DNA of 64,000 nucleotides from Portunus trituberculatus (Eukaryota > Arthropoda > Malacostraca > Decapoda > Portunidae): positions 2,317,501 through 2,381,500 of the forward strand of contig NC_059296.1 of assembly GCF_017591435.1 (NCBI RefSeq), in the 5' to 3' direction. The translations under genes were made by a program, and so were the position numbers. The stretch's first letter is position 1, and the number at the start of each line of letters is the position of its first letter. Positions 9,906 to 22,359 of this stretch are shown here, in pieces. The notes below the pieces were generated by a model. That model saw nothing but the letters and a program-made list of their open reading frames with translations. It had not been told where the DNA came from and did not search any database.

Positions 9906-11171
9906 ATCAAGATCAAGTGCCGTTCCAAATCTAAAATGTAACACACACACACACACACACAGGTGTCACCGGTACAAAGGTCCTAGAGTAATCCTGAGTC
10001 ACTTGTAGCATCAAGATACAGTGTCAGCTAGTATTATTTCTGTAAGGTAAATGAAATAATACATTCCAGTATTATGTCATACTGGCATGTTTGTAATTTG
10101 TCAGTGGCGACTCTAGGCCCTCAGGCAATCCACACATAACGCAATGTGTGTGAATTACCTGTTGAGCCTACAATTCGCTGTGGTTCAATTACGGTAATCA
10201 AAGTGGGGTATGTTTAAACATTTACTGTGTTACTAGGTATCTATTACTATGACCGCTGAAACCGGAGATGGAAGTGATCTACGGTAAATGGCGAGATGAT
10301 GAATTTTGGAATTATATAGTTGGAACTTTTTTTTTCTTTTACTTATTTTGAAATTGCAATATGAAGCCAGGAAAGTTTAATTCTAGAGTGTATGGCAGGT
10401 AAATACTAGTAATGAATAAGAATTGATTAATTCAAAGAATAAATTGAGCTAAAATAAAGTGAATTGTTAAAGATTTTATAGCAGAACATTTTGGGAATAT
10501 GGAGATAGCATTAGCCTTTCTTCCCAAGGTTAATACAAATCAGACTAAATTAAGATTGCAGAATATCATCCCTACTGGTCTTGTGATGGCGGGCATCTTC
10601 TTAAGCTTGATCTTTCGGTATGGTTATACATTTACACCAACAGCTCATTTCTTCTGGTAGATTTTTGCCTGTTTTGAATGAATCTGCACTCATCTCCATT
10701 GCATATCAGTATTCTTTTTTTATCATCCCCTCCCTCCTTCCCTTACAAATCTTAGCCACTGCTGCTCACTGCTGGCAATGCCATCCTATTTTAACTTATT
10801 CATTGAAAACTAACTTAACCTAACCTAGCTATCCTAAAGTAAACTAAACTAACCTAACGTAACCTAGTTGAGGTGACATGCACCACTGATATGTCTTCTT
10901 CAGAACAAAATTAACTTTATCTAATACAATTAAACTGATTTTTTCAAAGCAGACTAGTTTAACCTTACTAGCAGGGTTAATGAATTAATGTAAAATCATT
11001 AACTTATTTCTCTTTGTAAAATCTGATGATACAATGGACATAATCAAGGCAACATGCTGCCCGTTCAGACATCTTCCATAGATTGATTCAAAATTTTGAA
11101 TAGTCACTTCTCTCCAGAAACTGCACTGATTGGCTAGATTTTTTATGTACTATTATTTTTATTGGTCAGTG
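9906..11171. other. Intergenic region without a recognisable gene
   Basis: Holds an (AC)n run at about 9942-9961, a T-rich stretch at 10327, and a TAACC-rich block at 10811-10868 resembling degenerate arthropod telomeric pentamers (TTAGG). A segment around 9975-10050 repeats words found at 3490-3550. No open frame has coding character. Confidence 0.6.
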
Positions 11172-11232
11172 ATTACATGCTCAAACAAAAGAACCAATCA
11201 CTGTCATCAATTTCACATGTGCACAAATAATG
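11172..11232. repeat. Short interspersed repeat shared with 3240-3302
   Basis: Same sequence block as at 3240, here preceded by the near-inverted word ATTGGTCAGTGATTA and followed by an AC-rich stretch. Confidence 0.6.
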
Positions 11233-11254
11233 TGACAATATACACACACAAACA

Positions 11255-11617
11255 AACACTATGGATCTACCAACCCTTAAACTGAGAAGGGAGAGAGGGG
11301 ATCTGATACAAGTTTATAAATTGATTAACGGAATGGATCAAGTGGATAATGAGAAACTGATCCTGAGAGAAGAATATGACATTCAAAGCACAAGATCGCA
11401 TAGTAAAAAACTGAGGAAGGGAAGATGTCTGAGAGATGTTAAAAAATATAGTTTCCATAAAGATGTGTTGAGACTTGGAACAGTTTGAGTGAAGAAGTGG
11501 TGTCAGCAACGAGTGTGCATAGTTTTAAAGAAAAATTGGATAAGTGTAGATATGGAGACGGGGCCACACAAGCATAAAGCCCAGGCCCTGTAAAACTACA
11601 ACTAGGTAAATGCATGT
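11255..11617 (+). mobile_element. CR1-like LINE 3' end fragment
   Basis: Encodes LPTLKLRRERGDLIQVYKLI and STRSHSKKLRKGRCLRDV, then after a frameshift the NSLSEEVVSA-type tail. It ends in the family 3' sequence AAAACTACAACTAGGTAAAT. Heavily 5'-truncated. Confidence 0.85.
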
Positions 11618-12164
11618 AACGGCTTTCCTCACTTTTCAGCAGTCCATCACATAGATGAGTGTCACTCGCTTTCCCCAAAAAGTGGTAAATTAGAAAAAAA
11701 TAAAAAAGTTTGATCGTTATAAATAATTGTGTATGGGTTCAAATTACTTTGAATAAACAGGTCTATAAGATGAGAAAAGTAACAAAAGCCATGTTGCTGT
11801 TGGTGTAAGAATACAGTAATACAGATCTTCCGGCTAGCATTGTTACCTAACTAAGCCTAACTAAACAAGAAACATTGCATAGGTAAGGATATACACAACA
11901 AGATCAAGATAAAAAAAATATGGCCATCACAACAAAAGCAGCAGTTTCTTCTTAACACTTTACCAACCTTTTGCCTGTTTTTACTTATTGCTTTAACAGG
12001 TTTCCAGAGGTTGATTAATTCTGTTTGACATGTAAGTGTTACCTCAGGAGAAAAGGCTAAGGTGAACTCCATATTATCCATACATTTTATAGCTTTCCGT
12101 AATTTGAATAGTGTGAAGCATCATCCATTTGACTTACATTGACTCTAACTGTCTCTTTTGGACA
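11618..12164. other. Upstream flank of the sulfatase gene
   Basis: AT-rich, without an open reading frame of coding character. A pyrimidine-rich stretch ending TTTTGGACAG at 12165 could be the acceptor of a 5'-UTR intron, which would put the transcription start further upstream. I see no clear core promoter. Confidence 0.4.
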
Positions 12165-12178
12165 GGTGCTCCATCACC

Positions 12179-15100
12179 ATGATGAGGTGTGCGTTTCTTT
12201 GCTGCCTCACTGTGGTCCTGCTGGTGTTGGACACACACGTGATAGCACAGCGCCAGCAGCCTAATATTGTCATCATTGTGGCCGATGATCTTGTAGGCTA
12301 CTGGATTCCATAATAAACCTTATTTGATTATATTATTATCAAAACTGAAAATAATTAATTGGACAACACCTTAGATGTTGGAACCATAATGAATGTTGTC
12401 TATGTAATTTTCTTAGATCTTATTACTGTCAGTCAGTAAAGTTATTATACTTTTCACCATAACTGAACCTCTTACCTCTCAGTGGTTGAAATTTCTGTAT
12501 TTCCTTCATATTATTTGAGGTTCATAGAAAACTAGTAGTAGTAGGTGGAACAACTATAGTTTAGCAATATTTACAGGGCTTCAATGATGTTGGATACCAT
12601 GGCTCAACTCAAATCCCCACGCCAAACATTGATGCCTTAGCTTATTCTGGACTTATCCTGAATAATTACTATGTTCAGCCCATCTGTACACCTTCAAGAA
12701 GTGCTCTGCTCACTGGGAAGCATCCAATACACACAGGTAAGAAAACTGATCAGAGAGATTAGTATTCATTAGAAATTATGAAAAATATTTATTTGTTGAT
12801 TCAGTAGATCTCTTAGAATTTGTTGTGAAGAAAAATAGCACTCACTAAACAGGATTCAATTAAATTTTGTACTCAGGTGTTTCATGTGCTACTTGTTACT
12901 ACCATATTATTGGTATTCCTGTTTAGTTTTACATCAGTATACCCTTGTTCATACTGGATCATACATGCATACACATAGGTACATATGTTTCAGAATCTCA
13001 AATTACAAATATTTTTTAGTATTTCTGAAATAGTATTAGGGTTTCACAGCCATGCCCCAGTGCCATTTGTTTACCTTGGTCTTTTTGTGTCTAAATCTCA
13101 GTTGTGCATTGTTCCTAATGTGCTACATCTCTGCAACTCATTGTTCCACACATGCCTTAGATATAGTCAGACCATATTTCACAGAGTTTCTAACTTTTAG
13201 ATATCCTTAAGATAGGAAAGATGATAATGTGATATAGTTTTTAAAGTATGTACCTATATCCTTGCATGACTAATAGATGTATTTTTTGTAGGGCTAAGTC
13301 ATGATGTTATATATGGGCCTCAGCCATATGGGATACCTCTTGGGGTGCAACTTCTGCCACAATATCTACAAAAGCTGGGGTTTGCCACTCATGTGGTGGG
13401 CAAGTGGCACCTGGGGATGGCTGTTAAGGAGCTCACCCCAACACATCGGGGATTCATGTCACATTTTGGGTACTGGACTGGACATGAAGATTACTATGAC
13501 CACATGTCTCAGGAAGGGGTAGGGCTCATTTGCAAGCTTGTGTATTTATAATTATGCTTTTGTGTGTGAGTAATATGTTTTACTTCCCTGCTTGGATTGA
13601 GGTACTGGGATCACTTTAAAAGCCTGTGTGTGTGCATTCATGTAGTCTTATCCACTTACATTACATCAACTTGTGTAAGATTTCAAGACTTTTGTGTCTT
13701 GTGAGCATTTTTATTGCTATTGTCTTGTTTATGTATCTGTCAGTTCTATAAGAAAAAACAAAGCATATTTTCTTATTTGAATTTTCATCATTATTTTCTT
13801 TTGTGCCAGGTATGTATCACTATACCATAGGTGGAGCTCAGCCTTATGGTCTTAGTCTGAGTGAAACTCTCCTCCCTGAACACTTGAAGTCCCTTGGTTA
13901 TGTGAACCACCATGTGGGCAAATGGCATTTAGGTTTCTTCAAACAAGATTATACTCCAGGTTTCAGAGGATTCAGTAGCCATTTTGGATACTGGAGTGGA
14001 CGGATAGACTATAACGACCATACATCCTTTGAACATGTAGGTTTGACCTTGAATTCACATTTCAATATTTATTCATCTGTATGTAGAATGACACCTAAAT
14101 AGGTGGCTGATTATGTTGGAGACTGATCTGATTGTGGTATTTGTTTTATCTATCTGCTTCTGTCTAATGTATGTATATGTATATATTAGTCTGTTTTATC
14201 TAGGTACATATTCAATTCCTGTTCCCAAAAGGTTTTTTAAGATGATGGTTGTGCTTGCATGCTCTGATTTTCCTTTCATGTTTCAACTCTATCATTTCCC
14301 TTTTTTAACAGTACCTGACTTAGCATGGTTTTACTATATTTCATTAGACAAACCCTGTTGTATTTAAGAACATAAGAAAAGAGGGAAGCTGCAAGAGGCC
14401 GCCAGGCCTATAAGAGGCAGTCCCAGTGTGCTTAAGCTACCTAATTCCATCTATCTTCCCCATCCATGAATTTATCTAACATTCTTATAAAGCTCCCTAT
14501 TGACTCAGCTCTGACTACATGACCACTGAGTCTGTTCCACTCATCAACCACTCTGTTTGAAAACCAGTTTCTTCCCATTTCTTTCCTAAACCTGAATTTT
14601 TCAAGTTTAAACCCATTATTTTTGGTTCTGTCCCCACTACTGATCCTAAGAACTACATTCATGTCCCCTCTGTTAAAACCCTTATACCACTTAAATACTT
14701 CTATCAGGTCTCCTCTTAACCTATGTCTCTCTAAGGAATGCAAATTAAGTTTTTTCAGTCTCTCTTCATAGGGAATATCCCTTATTCTCTGTATCTTTTT
14801 AGTCATCCTCCTTTGCACTGACTCCAATAGAGCTATGTCCTTCCTGTAATGTGGGGACCAGAATTGCACCGCATAGTCAAGATTTGGCCTGACCAGTGCC
14901 AAGTATAATTTTAGTATTACTTCAGGACTCTTGCTTTAAACACTTCTAAAAATTAAATCTAATACTCTATTCGCCTTATTTCTGGCCTCAATACATTGCT
15001 TCCTTGTACCGAGATCGGAGCTAACTATGACTCCTAAATCTTTCTCATACTTTGGAACTTCCTAGTACCACGTTATCTATCGTGTACCTATTGCTTGGAT

Positions 15101-18100
15101 TATCCTTACTATGCTCAGTACCCTGCACTTGTTAATGTTGAACTGCATTAGCCATCTATCTGTCCATTCTTTCATCCTATTGAAGTCAGCCTGCAAAGCC
15201 TTGGCATCCGAATCGGACCTTATTAATCTGCCTATCTTTATGTCGTCTGCAAATTTACTGATATCACTATTGATTCCACTATCCAAGTCGTTAATATATA
15301 TTGGAAATAATAATTGCCCTAAAACTGAACCCTGTGGCACCCCACTAACTACTTCTCCCCACTCGGAATTAGATCCATCAATTGCTACCCTTTGTCGCCT
15401 GTTGTCTAACCACGCTTTAATCCAGCCTAATATTTTACCTTCTATACCGAGTGCTTTAACCTTTTTTAAGAGCCTCTGGTGAGGTACCTTGTCAAAGGCT
15501 TTACTGAAATCTAAGTATAGAATATCATAATTATCACCTTTATCTGCCGCCTCATAAACCCTACTATAAAAGCTCAACAAGTTTGTAAGACATGACTTCC
15601 CCTTCGTAAATCCATGTTGTGTTTGATTTATCAAGCTGTGTTAGTCTAGGTGTTCCCTAATATTTCGGTGCTTTTCTTTCATCGTATTTTCCAGTGATTT
15701 AACTCATTCAAATGAAGTTCATAAATCTGATGTGTGATTTCCTGACTGTAAATTAAATGAGATGTAGTGCAAAAAACAATTAGATAAATAAAAAGATGTT
15801 ATAAATTAAAATGTTATAGATAAAAAATATTACTTTGTATAGGTTAATTCATGTGTGATTTTTCAGCCTGGCTTTTGGGGATATGATATGAGAAGAAACA
15901 TGGATGTTGCTTCTGATGCATATGGTGAGTCAATCTACGTATACAGTTTTTTGTATTCTGACCCTTCAACATATAATGTGAAATATGGGTGGATCTAGGG
16001 GGCGGCTACTTGGGCTCAAGACCCGAATGTTTTCCCAAGAGCTCCGAATCTGATCTAGGATATGAGGAAAAGAGTAGTCTATAAATAATAATAATAATAA
16101 AGTAAAAATTGGCGTCTGCACCCTTGGGGCTAAGCCCTGGATCGCCTAGAATCCTAGATCTACCCCTGATTTGAAATCAAAATATCTTGAATATCTCATT
16201 GCTCACAATTTTCCTGTGGTATACTGCTTCAATAAAAAAAAATATGAACTTCCCTTGCAGGTAAATATGCTACAGATCTGTTCACAGAAGAGGCTGTGAA
16301 TGTGATCAATGAGCACAATAAGTCTCAACCTCTTTTCTTGTACTTGGCTCACCTTGCTGTCCACTCAGGAAATCCTTATGCTCCATTGCAAGCTCCTGCT
16401 GATGTTGTAGCCAAGTTTGCTTACATTAAGAATGAAAACCGCCGAAAGTTTGCAGGTAAATTTATTGGTAAAATTTATATTTAAAGGTCTAATTTAACTG
16501 GCATGATATGTAATGATGTTCAACATAAAATTTATGTAGTAAGCATATAAAACTCGGGGTGAGAAGAATTTAGGAATCGGCATGAAACTTGTGAATTTTA
16601 GATACAATGTGCGTATTGAATATGTAATATACAACTTCAGAGGAGCATGATATTTTTAGACTAATTTGATTTTTGTTTGTTGATTAAAAAGTATGATTTT
16701 TTCCAATTAATTAGAAACATCATATATATACATCAGTTCTATCCACCAAATTCCAACATCTTACTCCTTCAAGTCTTCCACTTTCTTATTCACTTTCATA
16801 AATTCTACTGAACATGTGCAGGCTGTTTTTAAAGAAAAATAATTAGAGTAGAGGCGGCAGTGTGCGCTACCCTAAGCAGACAATATCAGCTATGAAACCT
16901 CCAGACTAGAATAGGACAACAAAAGAGTCACCAGTAGTGTAACATTGTATCTGCTATGATGGTGGGTATCGCGCTATCCTCTTTCTCTTCGGTTTTTCTG
17001 CATGGAGTACTGGAAGTGAAAGAAGGTTAGGATGGCTCAGTGTGCCTACTGGCGAATTTACATGCTAGGGAATGTTGGGTTATCGTGCTAGATGCCTGTG
17101 AGGGAAACGGGAGGCCACGTTCTCTTGCCCTCAAAATATATGATGTTAAGCCAAGATTAGTTAGACTAGCCCTTTGGAAAGGAAAACAAGACAAAACAGA
17201 ATGAGTGTATTAACACTAAGAGACAATAACAAATAACCGAACCACTGCTGTCGTGTGCAAGGAGACGGCATGCTGAGTCACTGGGGTTAGGCACACCAGT
17301 GAAGATCCACTCAGCAACAAGCCAGGAGGTGAAGTCCAGAAGCTGGAGTGTGGCAGGGAGACGACAGCAGTAGCAGGTGAAGGTATGGAGAGAAGCAGCA
17401 GGAGCCCAGGCTGGCTGCTCTTCCGGTGAGATGAGGAACCAGCACGAAGAGAGACGAGGTGTTTACCGAGGGGCGGTGTGCTGGTGTCTGTTCTGGCTTC
17501 AAAACCCGCCTCCCATCGTAGCCTCAGAAAGGGCGGAACCAAGACCAGTAGCAAAGCCTCGTGGTACCGAAGCCTCATGGTACCGGAGATCCAAAACTTA
17601 ACAAGGGCCTGCGTGGGGGGTATAACGAAGCCAGCTGGGCGTATAGAAGCGTATAGAAGGTAGTTAGGAAGGGAGGAAGAGCCGGCACGGCGTATCTCCC
17701 TTACAATGCCTTAAGTTCTTTTTTTATTCACAAGCTATCAAAATTGTTGTTATCAAGTAGTTAGTAATTTCTCTTGCCTATTAAGGAGTAAAAAAAAATA
17801 AAATAAAAAAAAATTGCAAACTAGCACCACCAGGAATGTACGTGCAAATCAAGTCACTTTTCATCTAGTGGGTATAATGGAAGGACACACTGATGCTTTT
17901 CCAACTTACTGTTTGCTGTACAGCTACACCAAGGAAAAAAAGTCTCTCCATCCAATGATGTTCAATAAATAAGTTGAGCCTGGGGCAGTAACTGAAATAA
18001 AATGCTGTCTCATCTTATGTTTCTTCTCACGACTCACTATGTTAGATTGGGTATCTCGAGAGGACATAACAGTAAATATTAGGTAAATTACCTGTCTCAT

Positions 18101-20255
18101 TGTCACTTTCATAACCAGCACCTTTACTGTATTTAATTTAATTATGACATAATTACCTGCAGAGATCTTCATGTCTCTTGTGTATCCCTTCCTCCTGTTT
18201 TTTTAGTAGTGAAATCATACATTAAGTTGAATAGAAAACTGTTATGCCATTTTCCTTGAAGTAATGAGAAATATGGCAACATTGCCGTCACCCTGTAGGT
18301 CAGTACAACTTAATTTTTCTATACCCTAGTAATGCTAGCCTCCTAGGACATTTTATGGAGGGTTTATGTGCTACCCACATAATTCCTTATTTGTTGAGAC
18401 TAGACATGTTTATCCTCAACCATTTGACAGCCAGGCATAATAACATTGGATTCATTGACAAGTTATGCTACTTTTGTATGAAAATAGGTGGCAGTGACTA
18501 ATGCTGAATCCACAAGTTATGCTACTTTTGTATGAAAATAGGTGGCAGTGACTAATGCTGATATTCATGTGTGCTATCGAAACCATTAGCTGACCTCAAC
18601 ATACCTCAGTTATAGTCGGAAACACACTGCTTAATTCTCTCTGGCATGCACAGAACAGTGGAAAGTTACTGGTGGTAAAATTTTAACTTTATCATCATTT
18701 CCACTCTCTTTTTATGTGTTACGGGACTTAACATGGGACATAGCACACAGACCCACCTGGCATACAGACCCTCCAGTACTCTAATAATTTCAGGAATGAT
18801 TTGGAAACTGGATGAGTCAGTAGGTCAAGTGGTCGAGGCATTGCGGGCTAATCAGATGCTTCATAACTCTATCATCCTCTTCTCCACTGACAATGGTGGA
18901 CCAGCAGCTGGCTTCAATCAGAATGCTGCCTCAAACTGGCCATTGAGAGGGGTAGGTGGAGCTTCCAATGTTTCCATTGTATTGCAGTAGTAGCTGTGGA
19001 TTACATACCTAGTGCGATGCATACTGTTCCTCCATTTGCAGGTCAAGGCATCTGTATGGGAAGGTGGAGTACGTGGTGCTGGCCTCCTGTGGTCACCTTA
19101 CATTGTCAATCCTGGCAGAGTATCACATCAGATGATCCACATAACTGATTGGCTTCCCACATTCATCTCTGCTGCTGGTAAGTTTGTCAATATTTTCATC
19201 AGACCTTTATCCTCTCAAAATATGGAAAGTATCAAGCTATCACTATAAAGCATCAAATCATAGGGTACCATAAGGCAAGTAATATATTGCACCTACAGTT
19301 TCCCTGAAATGTATGCAGAAAACAATTTTGTAATGAAATACAGAATAAGAATGTCAGACAGCCCTACAATCCTACTAAAAAGGTTGCTGAATTCTGAAAA
19401 TAAAGGAGAAAATGAGTACTGGCTATAGATTTTCAAAGCTCTAGTATATCATGAACTGTATGTTTGGCTGTTGAAAGCTTTTGTCAAATTTGCTGTCAGT
19501 AGATTTTTGTTTTAAAAGAAAGTAAAGTTCATTTATGTCAAACTATTAAGAAGAGATGACTTCACCTAATCCATGAACTTTTTTATCAACAGGAGGAGAT
19601 CCTTCCAGTCTAGAATCCATAGATGGCCAAGACTTATGGGAAATCTTGACTCAAAATCTTCCTTCTCCTCGCACTGAATTTCTGGTGAACATAGATCCTC
19701 GATTAAACAGTGCTGCTATTCGCGTTGGAGATTGGAAGCTTCTCTACAGTAAGAATTTTGCCTTTATATGTATGAAAAATGGAAGAGCAAAGTTAATATA
19801 ATGTAGAGACATCCAGATGCTTTTTGATTTTGTGACTAAGATAATGCCATAACGATAATCATCAGTGTTCCAAAGCCAGAATATGACTAAATTAGCTTCC
19901 TTTTTTTCCATTGTATGTATTATTTATTGTACATTAATTATTACTATACATATTTTTTTCTTTTTTTTTATTATTTTCTTACACGTGCATATTAATTTAT
20001 TTCTATTTTATGATTTCTTTTTTTTCCAGATCCTCAGGCCTATGGTCATCACTGGGATTTTTGGTTTGGCCCAAGTGGTAGAAATGAAACAGCACCAGAA
20101 ACTCAACTTGATGTAATTTTAGAGCAAGTGAAAAGTTCTTTAGCTGCCAAAGCCATCAAAACCATCAATCCAGAGGCATTCACTGATATGAAATCTTTGA
20201 GACTTCAGTCTGAGGTGTGTAATGAATATTGAATAAGATTCACACACACACACAC

Positions 20256-20332
<77 letters not shown>

Positions 20333-20776
20333 CTATTGCAAAATAATATTCTTTTTGGTCTTTATTTTGCTTTATTGAAACATTCTTCAGAGAATTTTTC
20401 TTTCACTTTTTTACATTTACATCCTAAATGTTGCTTCCAGATACATTGTGATCCTGTTCCGGAGAATGCCACACTGACCTGTGACTCCCAGGAGTATCCT
20501 TGTCTCTTCCATATCCCAAGTGATCCTTGCGAATACCATAACCTAGCCACAGCCTATCCTTCACATGTGAATATCCTAAGGGCAAAGTTGAGACTGTACA
20601 ATGCCACAGTGGTGCCTCCTCGCAACAAGCCTTGGGACTCAAAAGCCAACCCCAAATACTGGGGCTACTCCTGGACTAACTGGCTTGATTACTCTCCACC
20701 CACACTTAGTACACAAAGCAGTGAACTCAGTGACAGTTTTGAATTTTATGATTTGTATGGTGATTTTAGGAATTAG
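12179..20776 (+). CDS. Arylsulfatase B-like sulfatase (ten coding exons, exon 3 in two versions)
   Basis: Sulfatases of the ARSB/I/J group hydrolyse sulfate esters of glycosaminoglycans in lysosomes or the secretory route. Exons: 12179-12292, 12577-12736, 13292-13518 or 13810-14036, 15867-15924, 16261-16455, 18794-18951, 19042-19177, 19593-19748, 20030-20214, 20441-20776, all with GT/AG borders and matching phases; 574 residues. A hydrophobic N-terminus ending near TAQ-type residues (VIAQRQ) looks like a signal peptide. Catalytic features in order: VADD (metal aspartates), CTPSRSALLTGK with the cysteine converted to formylglycine, GKWHLG, LAVHSG, STDNGG and KASVWEGG. The last exon is cysteine-rich and has N-glycosylation sequons (NATLTC, NATVV). 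The start is the first ATG; a second ATG follows directly. Substrate specificity cannot be told from sequence alone. A CR1-like LINE lies in the intron after exon 3. Confidence 0.9.
13292..13518 (+). CDS. Sulfatase exon 3, version a
   Basis: 227 bp, entered in phase 1 and left in phase 0, with acceptor TTTTTTGTAG and donor GTAGGG. Encodes HVVGKWHLGMAVKELTPTHR and SHFGYWTGHEDYYDH, including the active-site lysine and histidine of GKWHLG. It fits equally well between exon 2 (12577-12736) and exon 4 (15867-15924) as does version b. The residues around GHEDYYDH look closest to the usual ARSB sequence. Confidence 0.85.
13810..14036 (+). CDS. Sulfatase exon 3, version b (alternative to 13292-13518)
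   Basis: Also exactly 227 bp with the same entry and exit phases, acceptor TTTTGTGCCAG and donor GTAGGT. Encodes HHVGKWHLGFFKQDYTPGFR and SHFGYWSGRIDYNDH. By eye about 41 of 76 residues are identical to version a, with no stop. Joining version a directly to version b shifts the frame and reaches a stop within seven codons, so only one of the two can be used in a functional message. Confidence 0.85.
14366..15660 (-). mobile_element. CR1-like LINE, 5'-truncated, second family (LINE-D)
   Basis: Minus-strand frames give the reverse transcriptase from about 15634 (HGFTKGKSCLTNLLSFYSR, LDFSKAFDKVPHQRLLKK, VSGVPQGSVLGQLLF, SKFADDIKIG) and a C-terminal part at 14902-14441 (RPNLDYAVQFWSPHYRKD, ERLKKLNLHSLERHRLRGDL). 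The 3' tail on the minus strand ends CTTATGTTCTTAAATAC, unlike the TAGGTAAATAC tail of LINE-A. It lies antisense in the sulfatase intron between exons 3b and 4. No endonuclease part remains. Confidence 0.85.
16835..17710. other. GC-rich insertion-like block in a sulfatase intron, unclassified
   Basis: About 0.9 kb of distinctly higher GC than the surrounding AT-rich intron, with edges near GAGGCGGCAGTGTG and CTCCCTTACA. It contains two near-repeated GCGTATAGAAG words. The composition jump suggests an inserted element, perhaps a solo LTR beginning TGTG and ending TTACA, but I found no target duplication and no coding domain. Confidence 0.3.
18459..18561. repeat. Perfect tandem duplication, period 54 bp
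   Basis: A block beginning AGTTATGCTACTTTTGTATG occurs at 18461 and again at 18515 and stays identical to the ATGCTGA end. It lies in the intron before sulfatase exon 6. Confidence 0.85.
20240..20332. repeat. (CA)n microsatellite in the last sulfatase intron
   Basis: A CA dinucleotide run with one interruption, located between exons 9 and 10. Confidence 0.95.
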
Positions 20777-21349
20777 TCTTCAGTTTACAGTATTTCCTGG
20801 TTTCTAGAATATTAAGCTTAGATTTCATGGTGATATAGTGAATTATGTATAAAGTCTACAGTTTTTGCTGAAATTCTTTTTTGGTAAAACAAAGCTATAT
20901 TTTTAATCTTTTTTTTAGTTTATGGAAAGTACAATTTTTCAGCAGTCAGCACATGCCAGAATGGTGTCCACTTTGCTAGGCCTATTCTGTGATATATTAT
21001 TTTTCCAAACCTTAATAATATTTTAATGTATAAAATGTGTAATATTATCAACCATTTTACATTAAGATCCTGATTATATGTATTGGAGGCAGATTTATGC
21101 TTAGACCTCTGCTATCTACTCTTTGTGATTTGATTGGCAACCTGTGACTGATGAAGACCCTCTCCTCCTCCTCTACTATCTCTCAGTAAATCTGCTTCTG
21201 AATGACTAAAGATCACACAATATAAAATTAAAGTTTTGAGGAGTCTATTAATTTCTACCACAACTCTACAAGAAGCAAGGCTTCTAATCAAGGGGTTACC
21301 TTTGCTGGACATATAACAAGGTAAAATTGTAGTATAATTTTGTAAAGAT
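20777..21349. other. Sulfatase 3' flank, no gene
   Basis: AT-rich sequence that probably holds the 3' UTR. I see no canonical AATAAA close to the stop codon. No further coding signal before the LTR-like block. Confidence 0.4.
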
Positions 21350-22230
21350 GAAGACAGCGCCACAGCAGGAAACCAAACGCAGCGGCACGTCACTCTTTAT
21401 ATACCGAGGGTATATAAGGAGTGAGAGGTGCCAGCTTCAGCTAGACTTGAGCTGGCTTTCTCTCTCTGGATACTCTTCTCTCTTCTCTCTCTCTGACAAG
21501 ATGCTCCCCTAGTCCCTAGACTTATCACTCTCTTCTCTCTCTGGCAAAGCACTCCCCCCAGTCTTCAGACTTCCTTCTCTCCCTCTCTAGTGAGATGCTT
21601 CCCCAGTTGCCAGACTTCTCTCTCTCTCTTTCTCTGGTGCAACACCCTGTAGTCTCCAGAGCCTGCATCTCTCTTTCCCCCAGAGTGACACAAGATGTCT
21701 AAGGGCTCCCTATTTTTCCTCTGGTTTGGCACTAGATAGCTTCCAGATTCTTTCCTGTTTCCCTTCAGTTCCTGAGTCATCAGCTGAGTCCATCTGCCCA
21801 CCATCACTCATCACGCCGTTGCCAGTAACAGGGAGGAACTTCACTGAGACTCAGGGTTCAGCCGTGCGCTGCATCTCACCGCCTAACTGCCTGTGTTGCT
21901 CTCCTCCAATCAACTCAGGGACAAGAGCCACCCCGAGCCCCCACTGCTACTCCATTACCCTGACAGGGAGCCCAATGCTAACTGGAGCAGGCAAACCAGT
22001 CACACCCGACCAATCACTCCCCACCATCACCAGAGCAGACAACCCGCCTGCACCTGACTACTGTCACCTGGCCACAATGCCAACCCAGAGCCCACCACCA
22101 CCAATGCTTGGCAAGCTCCCCCTCTCCCCCACCAGTCAATTACTCCCCATTATTTCTGAGGCAGGGATTCTCTTTGGTGTCTGCTGCCTATCACCAATTG
22201 ATATAGGCTAAGTTGTAAATGATAAATAAA
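21350..22230 (+). mobile_element. LTR-like sequence, left arm of a large inverted repeat
   Basis: Matches the reverse complement of 22360-23172 over most of its length; landmarks shared in order include CAGCTTCAGCTAGACTTGAG, CAGTTCCTGAGTCAT, GTTGCTCTCCTCCAATCAAC and ATGCCAACCCAGAG. A TATATAAGGAG word near the start fits an LTR promoter. Several CTCTCT-rich subrepeats with CCCAGTC.CCAGACTT occur. It has the look of a solo LTR placed tail to tail with the next one. Confidence 0.6.
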
Positions 22231-22359
22231 AGGTAAAAAAGGATTCCATTCCAACTAGCCCCATAACACTTGGGAAGGGACCAGTGTTAAGAGACCAGAT
22301 GGTACTCATACTTCCCACATGGGCCAAGGAAACACTAGAATTGTGTTTTCCCTTTATTT

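Noticed and set aside
13292..14036. The two exon 3 versions as a genuine internal domain repeat, both included
   Set aside because: The phases are incompatible: joining a to b gives an early stop.
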